A stretch of DNA of 64,000 nt from Agelas oroides (Eukaryota; Porifera; Demospongiae; Agelasida; Agelasidae). Both the position numbers and the translations under genes were made by a program. Positions 1 through 12,229 of the stretch are shown in pieces; position 1 is the first letter of the stretch; each line of letters begins with the position of its first letter. The notes below the pieces were generated by a model. That model made no database searches and was not told where the DNA came from. It was given only the letters and a program-made list of their open reading frames with translations. The stretch lies in assembly GCA_949130485.1 (NCBI GenBank), contig OX422202.1:4557292-4621291 (forward strand), in the 5' to 3' direction.

Positions 1-278
1 GTAATGCATACCTATACTCAAATTATTTAATTTATGTGCACAATAGGTATCCACACCTTACACATTCACTTGTTACGATGGCCACATTTGTCAAATGTAT
101 ATCTGCCTCCAGCCTGTGCTGAAATATGTATCATGTATCATTTTAAACTGAACCTGGCTTTGTGGATGAAGGCTTCATCTGTTCTCACAATCGGCTATTC
201 TACTTTTTACAGTACTAGTGTATTAAGTTCTTTGTGCTGTACCTAATGAACAGATTACTGAATTTTTTTATCTTTCAG

Positions 279-2161
279 TGTCTCGAAAGATTGAATATCG
301 CACTCAGAATGTGATTGTTGTGCAGAAGTATGTCAGAATGTACCTAGCAACCCAGAAGCATAAGCCAAGGTGAATTGAGTGGGTAACTATTACAGGTGAC
401 AATCATTAAACTTCTTATCATTCACTGGTGATGTCTTCTTGAGCACCACATACTTTCATATCCTGGGTCTATAGCTGTGTAATCATGGCACTGTCATTGT
501 CCTGCAGGTATCAAGGGCTGCTCAAGTTTCGTCAACTGAGATGTAGGACTCCTGTCTTGACAGAAATAGGTAATGTGCATTAACTGTGGTGAATCTTACT
601 ATGGCATTATAGGATGCTTCGAAACAACTGGTTATAGTTATATCACGTGATGTAACTGGCTTATCTCCCGTCAGTCATACTGCAGCACAGTTGCTATGGA
701 GTCTCATTGGTAACTGCTTTGCGTCATAGTGAGCGCTGCTAGCGCTACTAGCTAGCTAGCTGCTAGATTCGGTCTGGCTTTTTCAGCAAGTAAGTGGCTG
801 AGTATACAGTTTGTCTAGAAGTTATTAGCTAACTATGGCTACGCTGAGTGCAGTTGGTCTCATTGGTAACCACTTTTGCATCATTGTGCGCGCTGCTACT
901 AGCTAGCTAGGTTCAGTCTGGCTTTTACAGCAAGTGGCTGAGTATTCAGCTAGCTATGGCTATGCTGCTGCTTGTGTGTAGTATGATGTGACTTTTCTGT
1001 TTGTGCATGTGTGATGCGGACTTGCCTAGTACCTGTTTATGTATGACGGAACTTACCAGTTGTTATTTGAATATTTATGGCAGTGCCAGGGCATGTATCA
1101 AACATCAAAGATATATACATGCCCTGGGACCATGGCATGTATCAAACATCAAAGGGAAATACATGCCCTCCGTTTTTGCGCGCGGTGCTGTAGCGTGTTT
1201 ACAGTGACTACCTGTACCTTTGATCCGCCCACGCACAGGGAGATTCCATCACTTTTCACAGTGATTAGTCCCTTCTGTAAAATGTCAGTTTCACTACTGA
1301 AGATTTTGTTATCCATCTTTGTCTAGTTGTTCACAGTATTCTCACTAGAGTACAGCAGCTTAAAATTGTTTTGTGCCACTTGTGGCCGTGGCTTGGGCAT
1401 GATCCTACAGAGTTTGTTGCTGTCACTACCTATCCAGTTATTCAGTGTCTGGAATCAGTGATACTAGTGCAAAATCTAGGATGGAGAAAGGGACGGTGTT
1501 GTGCAATTTTCTGTTTCCTAAACTAGCACATGGCATGGTATAGATTTTAGGTGCACCCAAGTATAGCATTTTGATAGAAAGAAATGACAAAACTATCCCT
1601 GTGTATTGGGTTGGTTGTAGACGAAATCTGCATGTGAAGTTTGTTTACATGCATTGTTGTGGAGGTCTGCGTATGTGAATAAACTTTGATGTCGGGTGCT
1701 TACTATCCTTATCACATTTCAGTGTCATCACTGAAGAAAGACAAGGACATGCTGGCTGCTCGTGTGGTGAACCTGCAGACAATGCTTGACCAGCAAATCA
1801 ACAAGATCAAGGTTGTAGCAACTTTTCTCAACATAGACAACATTCACATTAATTTTATGTCTCTATGGGGGCATTGCTGTTGTATGATCAAGGTTGCAGT
1901 GCAACATAGACAGCATAGTTATTAGGGAGGAGCTATGCATTAGCTTCATTCATTGGCAGTATGATGTGTGTGTATGTATCTGGTAGGAATTACTGTCAAA
2001 TGAATTCCATTTTCAGGGATAACTGTAGTGTGTGGCATTACATGTAGTTTGTGATTAGAAATGGCCTTGTTTGGTGAGAGACACCAAGCTGATCAAATTT
2101 GTGCACAAAGGAGTGTTATGTTATTAGAACTATACTTTATAACTCTACACACACACACACA

Positions 2162-2219
<58 letters not shown>

Positions 2220-5200
2220 CACACACACACATGCACACAAATACATGCATACACGCACATCTCAGTGTTCTGTTGTTAGTGGTGTTGAGATAGACAGGGC
2301 GTACAGTGATTTGTTACACTCCGTTGAAGAATTCCTTGTGGAGCTGAGGTCTAGGCAGGAACAGCAAAGGATCAAGGATGAAGAGGAAGAGAAACTCAGG
2401 AAGATTAGAGAAGAGGAGGTGGGGACAGTTTGCATCTATGATCAATGTAACCCGATAGCAAACCTATTCAGCTCTCCTGGGCTTGAAAGGTGTGCACTGT
2501 AGACTACTATAGCACTCATGTAGCCTGCCTTAGTACTGAGAACACATAAGAACAGTTCAATAATTGTGTCAGGACTACGGGCTTCTATTGGAGTTACATG
2601 CTCTTACTCAAGCCACCCATTCTTATGCGCTCTTGTTGGGGCGAGCGTGAGCAAGTCCCACACTAGTGATTTGAATTGCGAATTTTCACGTATGTGGCAG
2701 TCCCGTGTAGAAATTGAAAGATTATTTCGTTGCGTATTTCGATCGCATCGCTGCGTTTGAAGCACCATATCGCTGAACTTCCGTTAGGGGCGGGGCTCAT
2801 ACGTGCTTTGTAGATTCGTTAGCTATTCATGCATCTACGAAGCGCGTATGAGCTCCGCCCTTAACGGAAATTCAGCGATATGGCGCTTTCAAACACAGCG
2901 ATGCGATCGAAATACGCAACGGAACAATCTTCGATTTCTACATGGGACTATCCATCTGGTGTACATTGTTCCGTATGTTTTCAAATCTGTAATTTAACGT
3001 GTTAGCTGCGGGCCAGCTAGTACATTTTCGTACAGCTTCTCCGGCAGCAGCTAGCTAACTTCAAGATGAGCGCTTGACAAATGACGCTTATGGCGAAAGA
3101 CAGCCAGGAAGAGCAGCCGGAGTGTGTGCACCTAGTGCATAAGGGATAGCAGTTATGTTGACAGTGACATTTGGAATGAGCAGCTGGAGCATGAGTAGTA
3201 CTGTATGTATACAAACAAGGACTAACAGTTGTATAGACATGTACAGGCTGAACGAAGGATCCAAGCTTCTCCTTCATGGCTGATGCGTGGCGACTCGTGG
3301 GCTAAGATGCCTCAAGTAAGGACCATGCATGACAAGCCAACTGTGTTCAGACTTAGCCTACAGTTAGCCAGAGTGTAGCTGTCCAGGTAGGAATAATGAC
3401 TTCATTGTTTGATACCACCCCATGACAAGCTATTCTCTGCAACCACAACGATTTTCTCTCAGCGAGTAAGCACTGACAAACCTTGTTTAGCCACATGCCA
3501 TGGCCTGGGCACTGTGATCTGACGCTTCACTAGCTGGTAAAGCCTTAGTATATGACAGTTCAAAGTCACAGTGTATTGCTTGCTCATACTCGCCTCACAA
3601 TGTTCTACATTTGCCTAGTTAGTACATGATGCATTACTTGTATGTATGTGTGTTGTTTGCTTGCTACCACCTTTGGTTATAGAAGTGTGGAAGAGAATCC
3701 CCTGCTGGCTCCATAGTTTTAAGTGTTACCCTTACTGTGTGTAGAGTACTCCATCCTATGGTAGCTGCCTATGACGAATAGCTGCATGTGTGGTCTCCTA
3801 ACTCTGAACCCTCTAAGCTGCTACATATAAGGGGTGCCTTTGGCTACTCTCAGCTAATACTCAAGCTGCCTCTGCATTTGACCTCAAGTTAGAGTTATCA
3901 CAACCATCTCAATACTTGACTTCTCAGCAGCTAGTTACCATGCAGCAATAGATAATGGTAGTGGTACAGCCTCCCATTTCTCACTGTGAGTAGCAACAAT
4001 CAGTTGAATAACCCTAGCACCAGCTGTTGTTGTCAGTAACTGTCCATAGATTGTACATTCATAGTTAAAAATGTCTGAAACATGTTACTCTAATGATTGG
4101 ATTGCAATTATCTCGAAGAGATATAATCTGCTTGTGTTACCACAATGGCAAACATTACTGTCAAAGGAGCGTGAGCGTCATCGTCGTGAGATGGAAGCAG
4201 CAAGGCTGAGAAAGCTTCAGGAGGAGATGGAACTGGAGAGGAAAAAAAGGGAAGAAGAGGAGAGAAAGAAAAGGGAAGAGGAGGAGAAGAGAAGGTTGCA
4301 GGAGGAAGAAGAAAAACGAAGGCAAGGATCCTAGCAAGCAGTTTTACATTTCTTAGTGAATGTTTGGCCTCATTCCGGGTACAAAATAAGTGGGAGCCTT
4401 GTACGTTTTGTCAGGTGCATGATGTCAAGAGTACAGTAGGAAGTCACTTATCTGAACACATTGGGACTAGAGGGTGTTCAAATAACTGAAATGTTCAGAT
4501 AACTGAAGAATGGCAGTAATGCTAGCCCACGTGACGTAAACTGTACACGCAAGGAACTTTATTTTATTTGTTAAGAATACAGCTTGCAAAACCCTAGCAA
4601 TAAATGGGAGGTCGACAGCAGAGTGTAAGTGTCCATGGTGTAGGTAATTTGAATGGTAACGAGAGTCATCAACACAGCAAACCTCCAACAGAAATCTCAA
4701 TGTTAAATCAATAGTTCAGTTGCTCCACGGTTAGCTTAGTCCCAGGAGAGTTTCAGGGCAAAATTATCTCTCTACACTGAAGTTGACTATGCATGTAGCG
4801 CACTGGGTCTCTTGTTCCCAGACCTCCAACCATCCAGTTTTTGATCGCTTATAGTGTGCAAGATTGGAGGGTTAGGCGTTTGTAAGCAATCAAAAACTAC
4901 ATGGTGGGAAGGCCTGGGAGCGGGCTACCCTTGGCAGTGTTTGGCACAACAGGGCCTTTAGCAATTGTTTCAGTTGGTATATCACTATTTGCCGCCTTAG
5001 CCTTTGTTTCGCAGAAATGAGCTAAATCCGTAAATTAGTAGTTGCAGCTTTTCACCTTGAAAAGATCACAGTTTCAAACCAGCTATGAACATCAACACAC
5101 TACGTCGACCTCTCGTTTGTGCTACACACTTGTGCAGTACCGGTATATGCCTTACAGGCCTGATTGGTGTGGTTTAACTTACAAATTTTCTTTATAGAAG

Positions 5201-8200
5201 TCGCATTTTTATATCTGCATGTATCAATGAAAGGCGTGCTGAACTGGAAGCTCGTCGTCAGCGTGAAGAGGAAGAGAGGAGAAGATTGGAAGAGGAACAG
5301 TGCAGACTGAGAGAGCAGATAGAAGCAGATCGCAGATTGGCTGTATGTTAACTTTGTAGAAGGGTTTATTACTTTCCCTTTTACACGAGCTGCATTACAT
5401 TCACTATTGTGCTGATGATGAGCAAAGCCTTACTACACTCTCAGTTCGAGAGCTACCACACTTTGAAATTTCATGCTGCCTTCCTGGCTATAATTTGCAA
5501 GTTTGTAGTATATACTGATCATGTGTAGGAAGATATATGGCTCCCATTATAAATGCTATAACAACATATTACTCATGATGTAACTGTACTACCCTTAGTG
5601 TCCTGACAACTCTGTGTAGCAGTAACACTCATAGTCTTTGTATGTTGTAGGGAAAACTGTACCATGTACATAGTCTTCTCATCTTAGAATGTGTGGAGTA
5701 TGTAAGCCTTTAAGTTGTTGTGTATAAAATGTCTACTGTACTAAAGTCCTGACAAACTAAAAGCAGATCATTCATATGCATGTTATACACTAGCTGTGTG
5801 CATTACAGTGTACTACTGTATGGCAAATATGTTTTAACACCATTCACCTAAGTCATGAGTCTTTACTGCTAAAAACTATCACATATTAGAACATTGTTTA
5901 TAATTGTACTGCTCTATCACATGTTTTACATTGTCAGGAGAAACTTAAACAGGAAGAGGAAGCAGCTACGGCACTTAGGTATGCTGATATAACTTGTGCT
6001 GACAGGGCTCTTGACTCCTGCTTCAGCTCTAAAGCACATTCATACCTGTCACTTATCATGGGATATACATAAGTTGCAGTCCTGTGTGGAAACTGAAGAT
6101 ATTTCATCATGTAACTTGAGATGGGTGTGTATCTAATGCGCCTACCAACTGGGTATGAGCTGAAGTTTACCAATATAGCACTTTGTATGTGGTGGTGTGA
6201 TCTATTGAATAATCTTCAATTTCTACATGGGACTGCCACATATATGTCTATGTTGTGTGTACGTGAACCTTTCGTTTGATGTGGTCTGATGAGTGTATGT
6301 GTAGGCATAATGAGTAATCTATGCTTTAACTACTAACCCTTGGTGAGTATGAAACTGAAGAGTGCCAGACTGACTTAGCCTAATTGTTCCCAGGTCACCA
6401 CCCACTTATACATATTAAAGTTTTTATTGTTTGACTGTAATTAGAGCCCCTCTTTTGGCATTAGGCATGCCAATGGCTGGTTAAGTGTTGCATGCTTGGC
6501 GCAAAGAGCATGGGTGAGGGATGTAGTGGGGGTGGATTGTACATTGTATCCATATGCAGTTTAGTGCCCACACAAAAAAATCAATGCTAGCCAGGTATCT
6601 ACAAGTTGTATAGCATAGAGAAGGCTTGATGAAAGCCAGGAAAAGAATTCCTTTGGCTATAGATGTATAGCTATTTGCTTGGTTTCTCTGGTAAAGACGT
6701 TGGCAAGTTCAACCAAGTAGGCAAACATGTTATATGACATCTGAAGTTGTAGGCTACTGTATACTCACTTGTCTTACTATGACGTATTGCATCGTAGTCA
6801 TGGCAGCCATGAACTACTTATGGCTAAACTGTTACTCAGACGTGTGGGTGAACCATACTCTGCTTCCCCCAAATTCTCTATACCTTCATTTCTCATGTCA
6901 TCAATTTTGCCAGGCTCTTCTCCTTCCTAAGTTGGAGGGCTTGGGAGATGGATAAAACTATTTGGTAATCTTGGAAATTATATAAATCAAAGGAGTAAGT
7001 GCTCGTTTTATTCATCTGTAGACTTGCTTCTGAAGAACAAGAGAGAAGGGACTATCAACTTGCAGTACGGCTTGCACAGGTGAGTGATGCTAGCACAAGT
7101 ACATTTGTGTGGTAACAGTATGGAATGGCTTATGTACCGTATTTCCTCGATCAGACACCACCCTTGAATAGTTGCTACCCTCAAATAGTAGCCGCACAGT
7201 CACAAGCTCTGAAAGAAATGAATGCTGCCATTAAATAGTAGCGTTGGCTAGTGTACAAGGCCCACAAACAATATTGCTTATGACAGTCACTGAACTAGTG
7301 GTGGGCTGTGTGCACATTCCACTAATTTGTTTCTACGGCTGACAGTGGACTGAGAGACGGCGCGTACCTAACTGGTAATGCCAGCTTCTATGAGTTGTTG
7401 CATTGTGGTTAGCTGCAGGGAAGTCGAGTGTCTACAAATAGCTCTAGATCTACTGTCCCTGGCCTATCTGTATGATTGCCTCATTTGCAGGTTTTCCCAC
7501 AGTCCAGTGTAACAACTGGACAGTGGGAAAACCTGCCAACAAGGCAGTAATACAGAAATTTGTGGTTATAGAGGTCTTTCAGATAGTCGTATGTTTCAAA
7601 CTAGTTCCGTTTCCCTGAGTCTCCAAAGCATTGCTCTTTTGAGTGTTTTTCACATGAACTTTTGCACTGTAAGAAGGCTTTAGTCGCGGCCTAAAGACTG
7701 ATGTCATCTTGCCCATTAGTCGCGGCCTAAAGACTGATGTCATCTTGCCCATTTCTTTGTGAATTTTATCGGTTCTATGTTGTTCCACATGTCTTCAAGA
7801 TTGTAATTTAACATGATAGCAGCACTTCACTAACAGACGTTAAGATTTTCAACTACTTTGACATTGATGACAGTAGATGCAGCCAGCGCAAGAGCTTGGC
7901 TTGACAGTTTCAGTGTGAGTGAAGACAGGCAGCTAGAGTGTGAGCATCTACTTACAAGGGGCAGTAGTTGTGTATATAGACAAACCAGGCTGCTTACAGA
8001 AGGTGGGCAGAGATTCTTCTGTGATTTGAATGGTTAACTTATATTTAGCATGTGTGGTGACTTATGATGCTCTGCTAATATTAAGGACTATGCATGACAA
8101 GCTGGGTAATGTGTTCACAGACAACTAGGTCAGCAGGAGGCCAAACTGATTCGGCGTGTGTAATTAGCTATACAGTGGAACCCCGCTTAACGGACACCCC

Positions 8201-11200
8201 TCAACAGCAGACACCTACGATATAACGGACAATTCTGAAAGTCCCGACTGTCCTTCCGTTCACTTCAATACTTAAGCAACCCCTGAATAGCGGACACCCC
8301 GCTACTCTGTGTAACGGACACTTTTCTTGGTCCCAATTGTACGCAAACAATACTCAACGACCCTGATTTAGCGGACACTCGTTGACCTTTTCAGCAAGAT
8401 TGTCCACCATCGCTGGAGTAGTTAACAACTTGGCATTACATTAGTGCTGTTACTCGTAGTATTAGCCTCTGCATAGCCTTCCCTGCCAGCGTACAGCAAA
8501 GGAAAGCTCTCAGTCTACACGCAGACCTCAGCCTTCTCATATAGTTTACTCTACCTCCAAAATCAGATTAATAATTACAAGCAGACTATGATTACACAAC
8601 CAGTTGCAATACAGCTGTAATTCAGTTTTGCAGCAACAAGTCCGCGAAATTCCCGGGAAAATCCTGGCACATTACTGAACAGTTTTACGATTTTGCTCAG
8701 CCATAACTTGCTTTGTACTGCTAGTAGTACTTAGTTATACGAATAGCGTGCAGTCAAAGTGATAACGAATGTGTACAGAAATTTACGGAGTTTTTCGACA
8801 TTCTGCCCATATTTGTACCAACAATTGAAAATCGCTCACCGCTGAAAACGGTCCCGAGGGCACTCGCAAAAGCGCTCGTATCTCGGAGAGTATAATAGGT
8901 ATGAAAATCGGACCTTTTGTAAGCTATATTAAAAGGCCAGGAGAGCTAGGCAGCATTGGCTGCGTGTTCATAGCATGTTCTCTACCGTTTGTACGTTTGT
9001 TCCCGCAAGGCCACTTTTTCCCAAAATTGTACGCTTCATATTTCCCATGGAATCTGAGCTTTTTTATTCTAGCTCGAGTATGTTATACTGCTGATTGTAA
9101 TGTACTCACGCTGCGACGATCGTCTTGTAGCTCCACTTTGCCCCTATTTGTACCACAAACCAAAGATGGCCCCATATCTGAACCTGAATCTTGCGAGCAA
9201 GCGCTACCTCTACCACCATACGCAGCAACCAGCAGAAATAACAGCGCCATGAATTTACAGTAGACAGATCTCTCAACACGTCGCATAAGTATCGTCTCGA
9301 TTAAGCTTGCTAACTGGGAGATGCAGTGTTTGAAAGTTCACCGAGCGATGAGCTCATTACTTATTCATACCCGATTTGATGACGTCACGCGATTACGAGG
9401 GTGGAATGAATTTTGAGGTCTGTGTGTATACTGTCTGAAAACGCAGCCACGTTGTGCGATTACGCGTACCACGCCTACCGGAAATAAACCGGAAGCCCCT
9501 GAGTTAGGGACACCTCGCTATAAGGGACAAAATGTTGGTTCCCAATGGTGTCCGTTATAGAGAGGTTCCACTGTAGTAGCTACCTAGGCAGGACAGATGG
9601 CTCCATCCTGTGGCATATGACAAACTAGTGGAAATGCAGAACATTTTTGTGGTGAGCCTGAGTGAGCAACACAGAGCAGTAGTGTTTGGCTAGTTAGGGT
9701 CAGTGCATTACTAGATCACAGCAGACAGACCATGTATACATGAGACAGCTTAGAAAAAAGCAGAGATTAGCAAGTGCTGCTGCTTGGTAACTGTTTGTTC
9801 CCATGGTACAAGCCATGCTGCTGCTTGTGTGGTTTTATCAAGGGTGCATTGACTGCAAAGGGAAGAGGGTATGTAACTCTGTAAGTGGAAAATTCCTGTA
9901 AATTGTTTCATGTAACTCGGGATTTTGAGCTCTGTAACACTTAGTACTACTGCTCTATGTTTGGTTGGCAATTGCTGATGAACACTGTCATTGAGTGGAG
10001 GTGGTTGTGAGAGAAGCCTATGGTTAGAACGTGAACAACAGGGCATTATTAATGCCAGCCATCTACACTTCAACTTCTACATTCCAAAGATGTTGAAGAA
10101 TATATTGCCTGATCTTGTCAAAGTTGATACAGGGAGTGCATTAGAACATTATGCTGTATGTTTCACAGGATATTAACCAGCCACAAAAGGTGGTTGTTGA
10201 AAGTCTAAAGGTGAGCGAGGAATCACAGATTGTGAGAAGGTCCCTGAAGCGGTCGCCAAACTACCTTACTAAGCAGCAGGAGGCAGTAAGGAAAAAGCGT
10301 GACCTCAGCAAGTGGAAGTATGCTGAACTCAGGGACACTATCAACACCTCTTGTGGTAAGCCCCATAATCTGTTAGTGTGATGGTACAGTTGTATGAATA
10401 TTTAGTTGGATTGTCACATAACATTGAGTTTGAATGTCACTTGACCTCACAGACGTTGACCTGCTGGAGGCCTGCCGGGATGAGTTCCACCGTCGACTAA
10501 AGGTATACCATGCATGGAAGATGAAGAACAAGAAGCAAACACATACCACCGTGACTCAAGAGCAAAGAGCACCACAAGAAGTGATGCAGGCAGGTCAGTG
10601 AATGATGTATATCTATTTTGGATTTGTTTAGGTTATGGATTTGTAGTTGCAGTAGCAAACTATTTTTAAGCCATTAATTGTTCCAACATTCACTAGCTCT
10701 GAATTAGGTGGGTGTATTTAAGCCATTGTAACTACTTCCAACATTCACTAGCTCTGAATTAGGTGGGTGTATTTAAGCCATTGTAACTACTTCCAACATT
10801 CACTAGCTCTGAATTAGGTGGGTGTATTTAAGCCATTGTAACTACTTTCAACATTCACTAGCTCTGAATTAGGTGGGTGTATTTAAGCCATTGTAACTAC
10901 TTCCAACATTCACTAGCTCTGAATTAGGTGGGTGTATTTAAGCCATTGTAACTACTTCCAACATTCACTAGCTCTGAATTAGGTGGGTATATTTAAGCCA
11001 TTGTAACTACTTCCAACATTCACTAGCTCTGAATTAGGTGGGTGTATTTAAGCCATTGTAACTACTTCCAACATTCACTAGCTCTGAATTAGGTGGGTGT
11101 ATTTCCATGCTTACCCATGCACAATCAAGTCTACATACTTTGTATCTATATCTTTGGTGTCATGCACAGGATAAATTGTTCCAGGCTCTCCTGTTCCTTA

Positions 11201-11688
11201 CTGTGGACAGAGCCTGGAAAGGAAGCTAGATCTTTAAATACAGTCATTTTGTATGATTATTATTCAGCAAATTTATTCCTGTTATTCACTTTGTAGCTGA
11301 AGCCCAGCATGTTGCAGCAACTGCACCGTCTCCGCCCCCTCGAACAGCCAGTCTTCCCAAAACAGAAGAAAACGTGCAGAGGTATTTTAGGGTTCCCTTT
11401 ATTCGTCCATCACAGCAAGGTGGATTGAATTGCAAAAAAGGGTGGTGGTATGCTCATTTTGACGGCCAATGGATTGCCAGACAGCTAGAGCTGCACCCTG
11501 ACAAACAACCCTTGTTGATGGTAGCTGGAAAAGATGACATGGAAATGTGTGAGCTCAGCTTGGAGGAAACAGGCTTGACAAGGAAGAGGGGAGCAGAGAT
11601 CTTGGAGAAAGAATTTGAGGAAGCGTGGAGTAAATATGATGGCAAGCCCTATATTAGGTGTATTGAAAGGGCCGAAAAAAGGAAATGA
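279..11688 (+). CDS. MYO6: Unconventional myosin VI, tail exons (5'-partial gene)
   Basis: Myosin VI is the minus-end-directed actin motor used in endocytosis and cargo sorting. Only the region after the motor is here. Exons read from splice sites and matching phases: 279-369 (IQ/neck, [17 protein letters not shown]), 508-569, 1723-1811, 2290-2418, 4167-4294, 5234-5342, 5938-5978, 7022-7079, 10169-10355, 10453-10593, 11297-11688 (stop). Exons 4-8 encode a charged E/K/R single-alpha-helix stretch. The tail keeps [18 protein letters not shown], then [12 protein letters not shown] with the RRL adaptor motif, then [11 protein letters not shown] with the WWY Dab2-type motif, and [17 protein letters not shown] cargo-domain sequence. 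All junction phases agree except that exon 4 uses a weak GAG acceptor; a short exon (about 8 residues in the human protein) may be missing between 1811 and 2290. The C-terminus ends about 15 residues earlier than in human. Introns carry MITEs and a 55-bp minisatellite. Identity is very secure; exon 4's left edge is not. Confidence 0.95.
680..980. repeat. Two-copy direct duplication in myosin VI intron
   Basis: Two diverged copies (about 680-850 and 851-975) share GTCTCATTGGTAAC, CTACTAGCTAGCTAG, TCAGTCTGGCTTTT and CAGCAAGTGGCTGAGTAT in the same order. I see no coding or element ends. Confidence 0.6.
1085..1170. repeat. Short tandem duplication
   Basis: GGCATGTATCAAACATCAAA followed by an ATACATGCCCT end is present twice about 45 bp apart. 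It lies in the myosin VI intron between 569 and 1723, which otherwise shows nothing recognisable. Confidence 0.6.
2145..2240. repeat. (CA)n microsatellite
   Basis: About 95 bp of nearly pure CA dinucleotides, with a TACA interruption near 2166 and ATGC interruptions near 2217 and 2231. It sits immediately 5' of myosin VI exon 2290-2418, close to its acceptor. Confidence 0.95.
2700..2949. mobile_element. Fold-back MITE, about 120-bp arms
   Basis: The left arm from 2700 (TCCCGTGTAGAAATTGAAAG) is the reverse complement, with few mismatches, of the right arm ending near 2949 (CGATTTCTACATGGGA). The short centre lies near 2818-2835. The flank 2566-2640 matches, in reverse, the MITE arm at 51406-51480, so several short elements are stacked here. 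It lies in a myosin VI intron. Confidence 0.75.
4812..4928. mobile_element. Short MITE of the GCCTCGTTCCCAG family (degenerate)
   Basis: Inverted ends: CTTGTTCCCAGACCTCCAAC with CAGTTTTTGATCGCTTA on the left, and TAAGCAATCAAAAACTACAT with AAGGCCTGGGAGCGGG on the right. The same terminal and subterminal motifs recur at 15.2, 18.6 and 19.7 kb. It lies in the intron between myosin VI exons 4167-4294 and 5234-5342. Confidence 0.6.
6079..6240. mobile_element. Decayed copy of the 2700-2949 fold-back MITE
   Basis: The left end GCAGTCCTGTGTGGAAACTG and the right end TTCAATTTCTACATGGGACT are inverted and resemble the termini of the 2700-2949 element. The interior is diverged. Confidence 0.5.
7134..7260. 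mobile_element. MITE half with end ACCGTATTTCCTCGATCAGA
   Basis: The end ACCGTATTTCCTCGATCAGA is followed by AATAGTAGCCGCACA blocks. The same blocks occur near 58640-58752, where the opposite end (CGTCTGATCGAAGAAATACA) is preserved. The two loci together define one inverted-repeat family. The right end of this copy is not seen. Confidence 0.55.
7681..7752. repeat. 36-bp tandem duplication
   Basis: AGTCGCGGCCTAAAGACTGA followed by TGTCATCTTGCCCATT is present twice in tandem, apparently identical. Intronic. Confidence 0.8.
8173..9573. mobile_element. Non-autonomous pogo/Tigger-like DNA transposon (1.4 kb)
   Basis: The left end CAGTGGAACCCCGCTTAACG and the right end ATAGAGAGGTTCCACTG are imperfect inverted repeats, continued inward by GGACACC/GGTGTCC motifs. 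Each is bordered by TA (8171-8172 and 9574-9575), the Tc1/mariner/pogo target duplication. GGACA-containing segments recur just inside both ends (8215-8345). I find no transposase reading frame of credible length or composition, so this is probably a deletion derivative. It lies in the large myosin VI intron 7079-10169. Confidence 0.75.
10671..11104. repeat. 55-bp minisatellite, about 8 copies
   Basis: The unit starts CCATTGTAACTACTTCCAAC and contains TTCACTAGCTCTGAATTAGG and TGGGTGTATTTAAG. Copies are nearly identical; the first is diverged (CCATTAATTGTTCC). It lies in the last myosin VI intron, upstream of the terminal exon. Confidence 0.95.
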
Positions 11689-12229
11689 CAGGATCACTAT
11701 TAACTTGTAGCTTACAAACTGAATAATTTTTGGTTGGAATCATGATATTTTTCAACGTATTCATGGAACTGTTGTAAGAATTTTGAATTTTCATTGGGAA
11801 CAGTCTCAAAAAAGATGTATTACTTGAGATCCTGTATACTGCAGGGTATGCAAGCATGCACTTCAACTGGTGTACATAATGGTTGTATTCAATCCACCTG
11901 GTAATGGTAGTGGTAGGGAGATAAGTAAGGGATATATTAATATACCCTTAGAAATTTTATTAGCTTAAAGTTGAACTCTTGTATGATGACTTTGTGTTCT
12001 GGTTGTTGACTCAAACGCTTGTGTCAGCCGCCACTAAATGACAACTGTCTTCAGTCCTTCAGTGTCCCCACGACTTCCATAACCTGACCTGGAACTCCAC
12101 CCTTCTAGGAGGATCTAGTACCTCAACTCTCCATAATCTCCAAGCTGCTTTAAAGAGTGGGGGTGGATGGTTCCAGAGAGAATTACTAGCAGTCTTCTTG
12201 GCGTTGTTACATTCAAATTTGTTCAAGCT
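11689..12229. other. Intergenic stretch 3' of myosin VI
   Basis: No coding exon or element end is seen. It must contain the myosin VI 3' UTR; I could not place a clear poly(A) signal. Confidence 0.5.

Noticed and set aside
2061..2293. HTHTHT-rich open frames
   Set aside because: Translations of the CA microsatellite.
9083..9286. Open frames inside the pogo-like element as transposase
   Set aside because: Too short, overlapping on both strands, and without DDE or helix-turn-helix signatures.
10671..11104. Regularly repeated 55-bp units resembling a CRISPR array
   Set aside because: The repeats are head-to-tail with no unique spacers and lie in an animal intron; this is a minisatellite.
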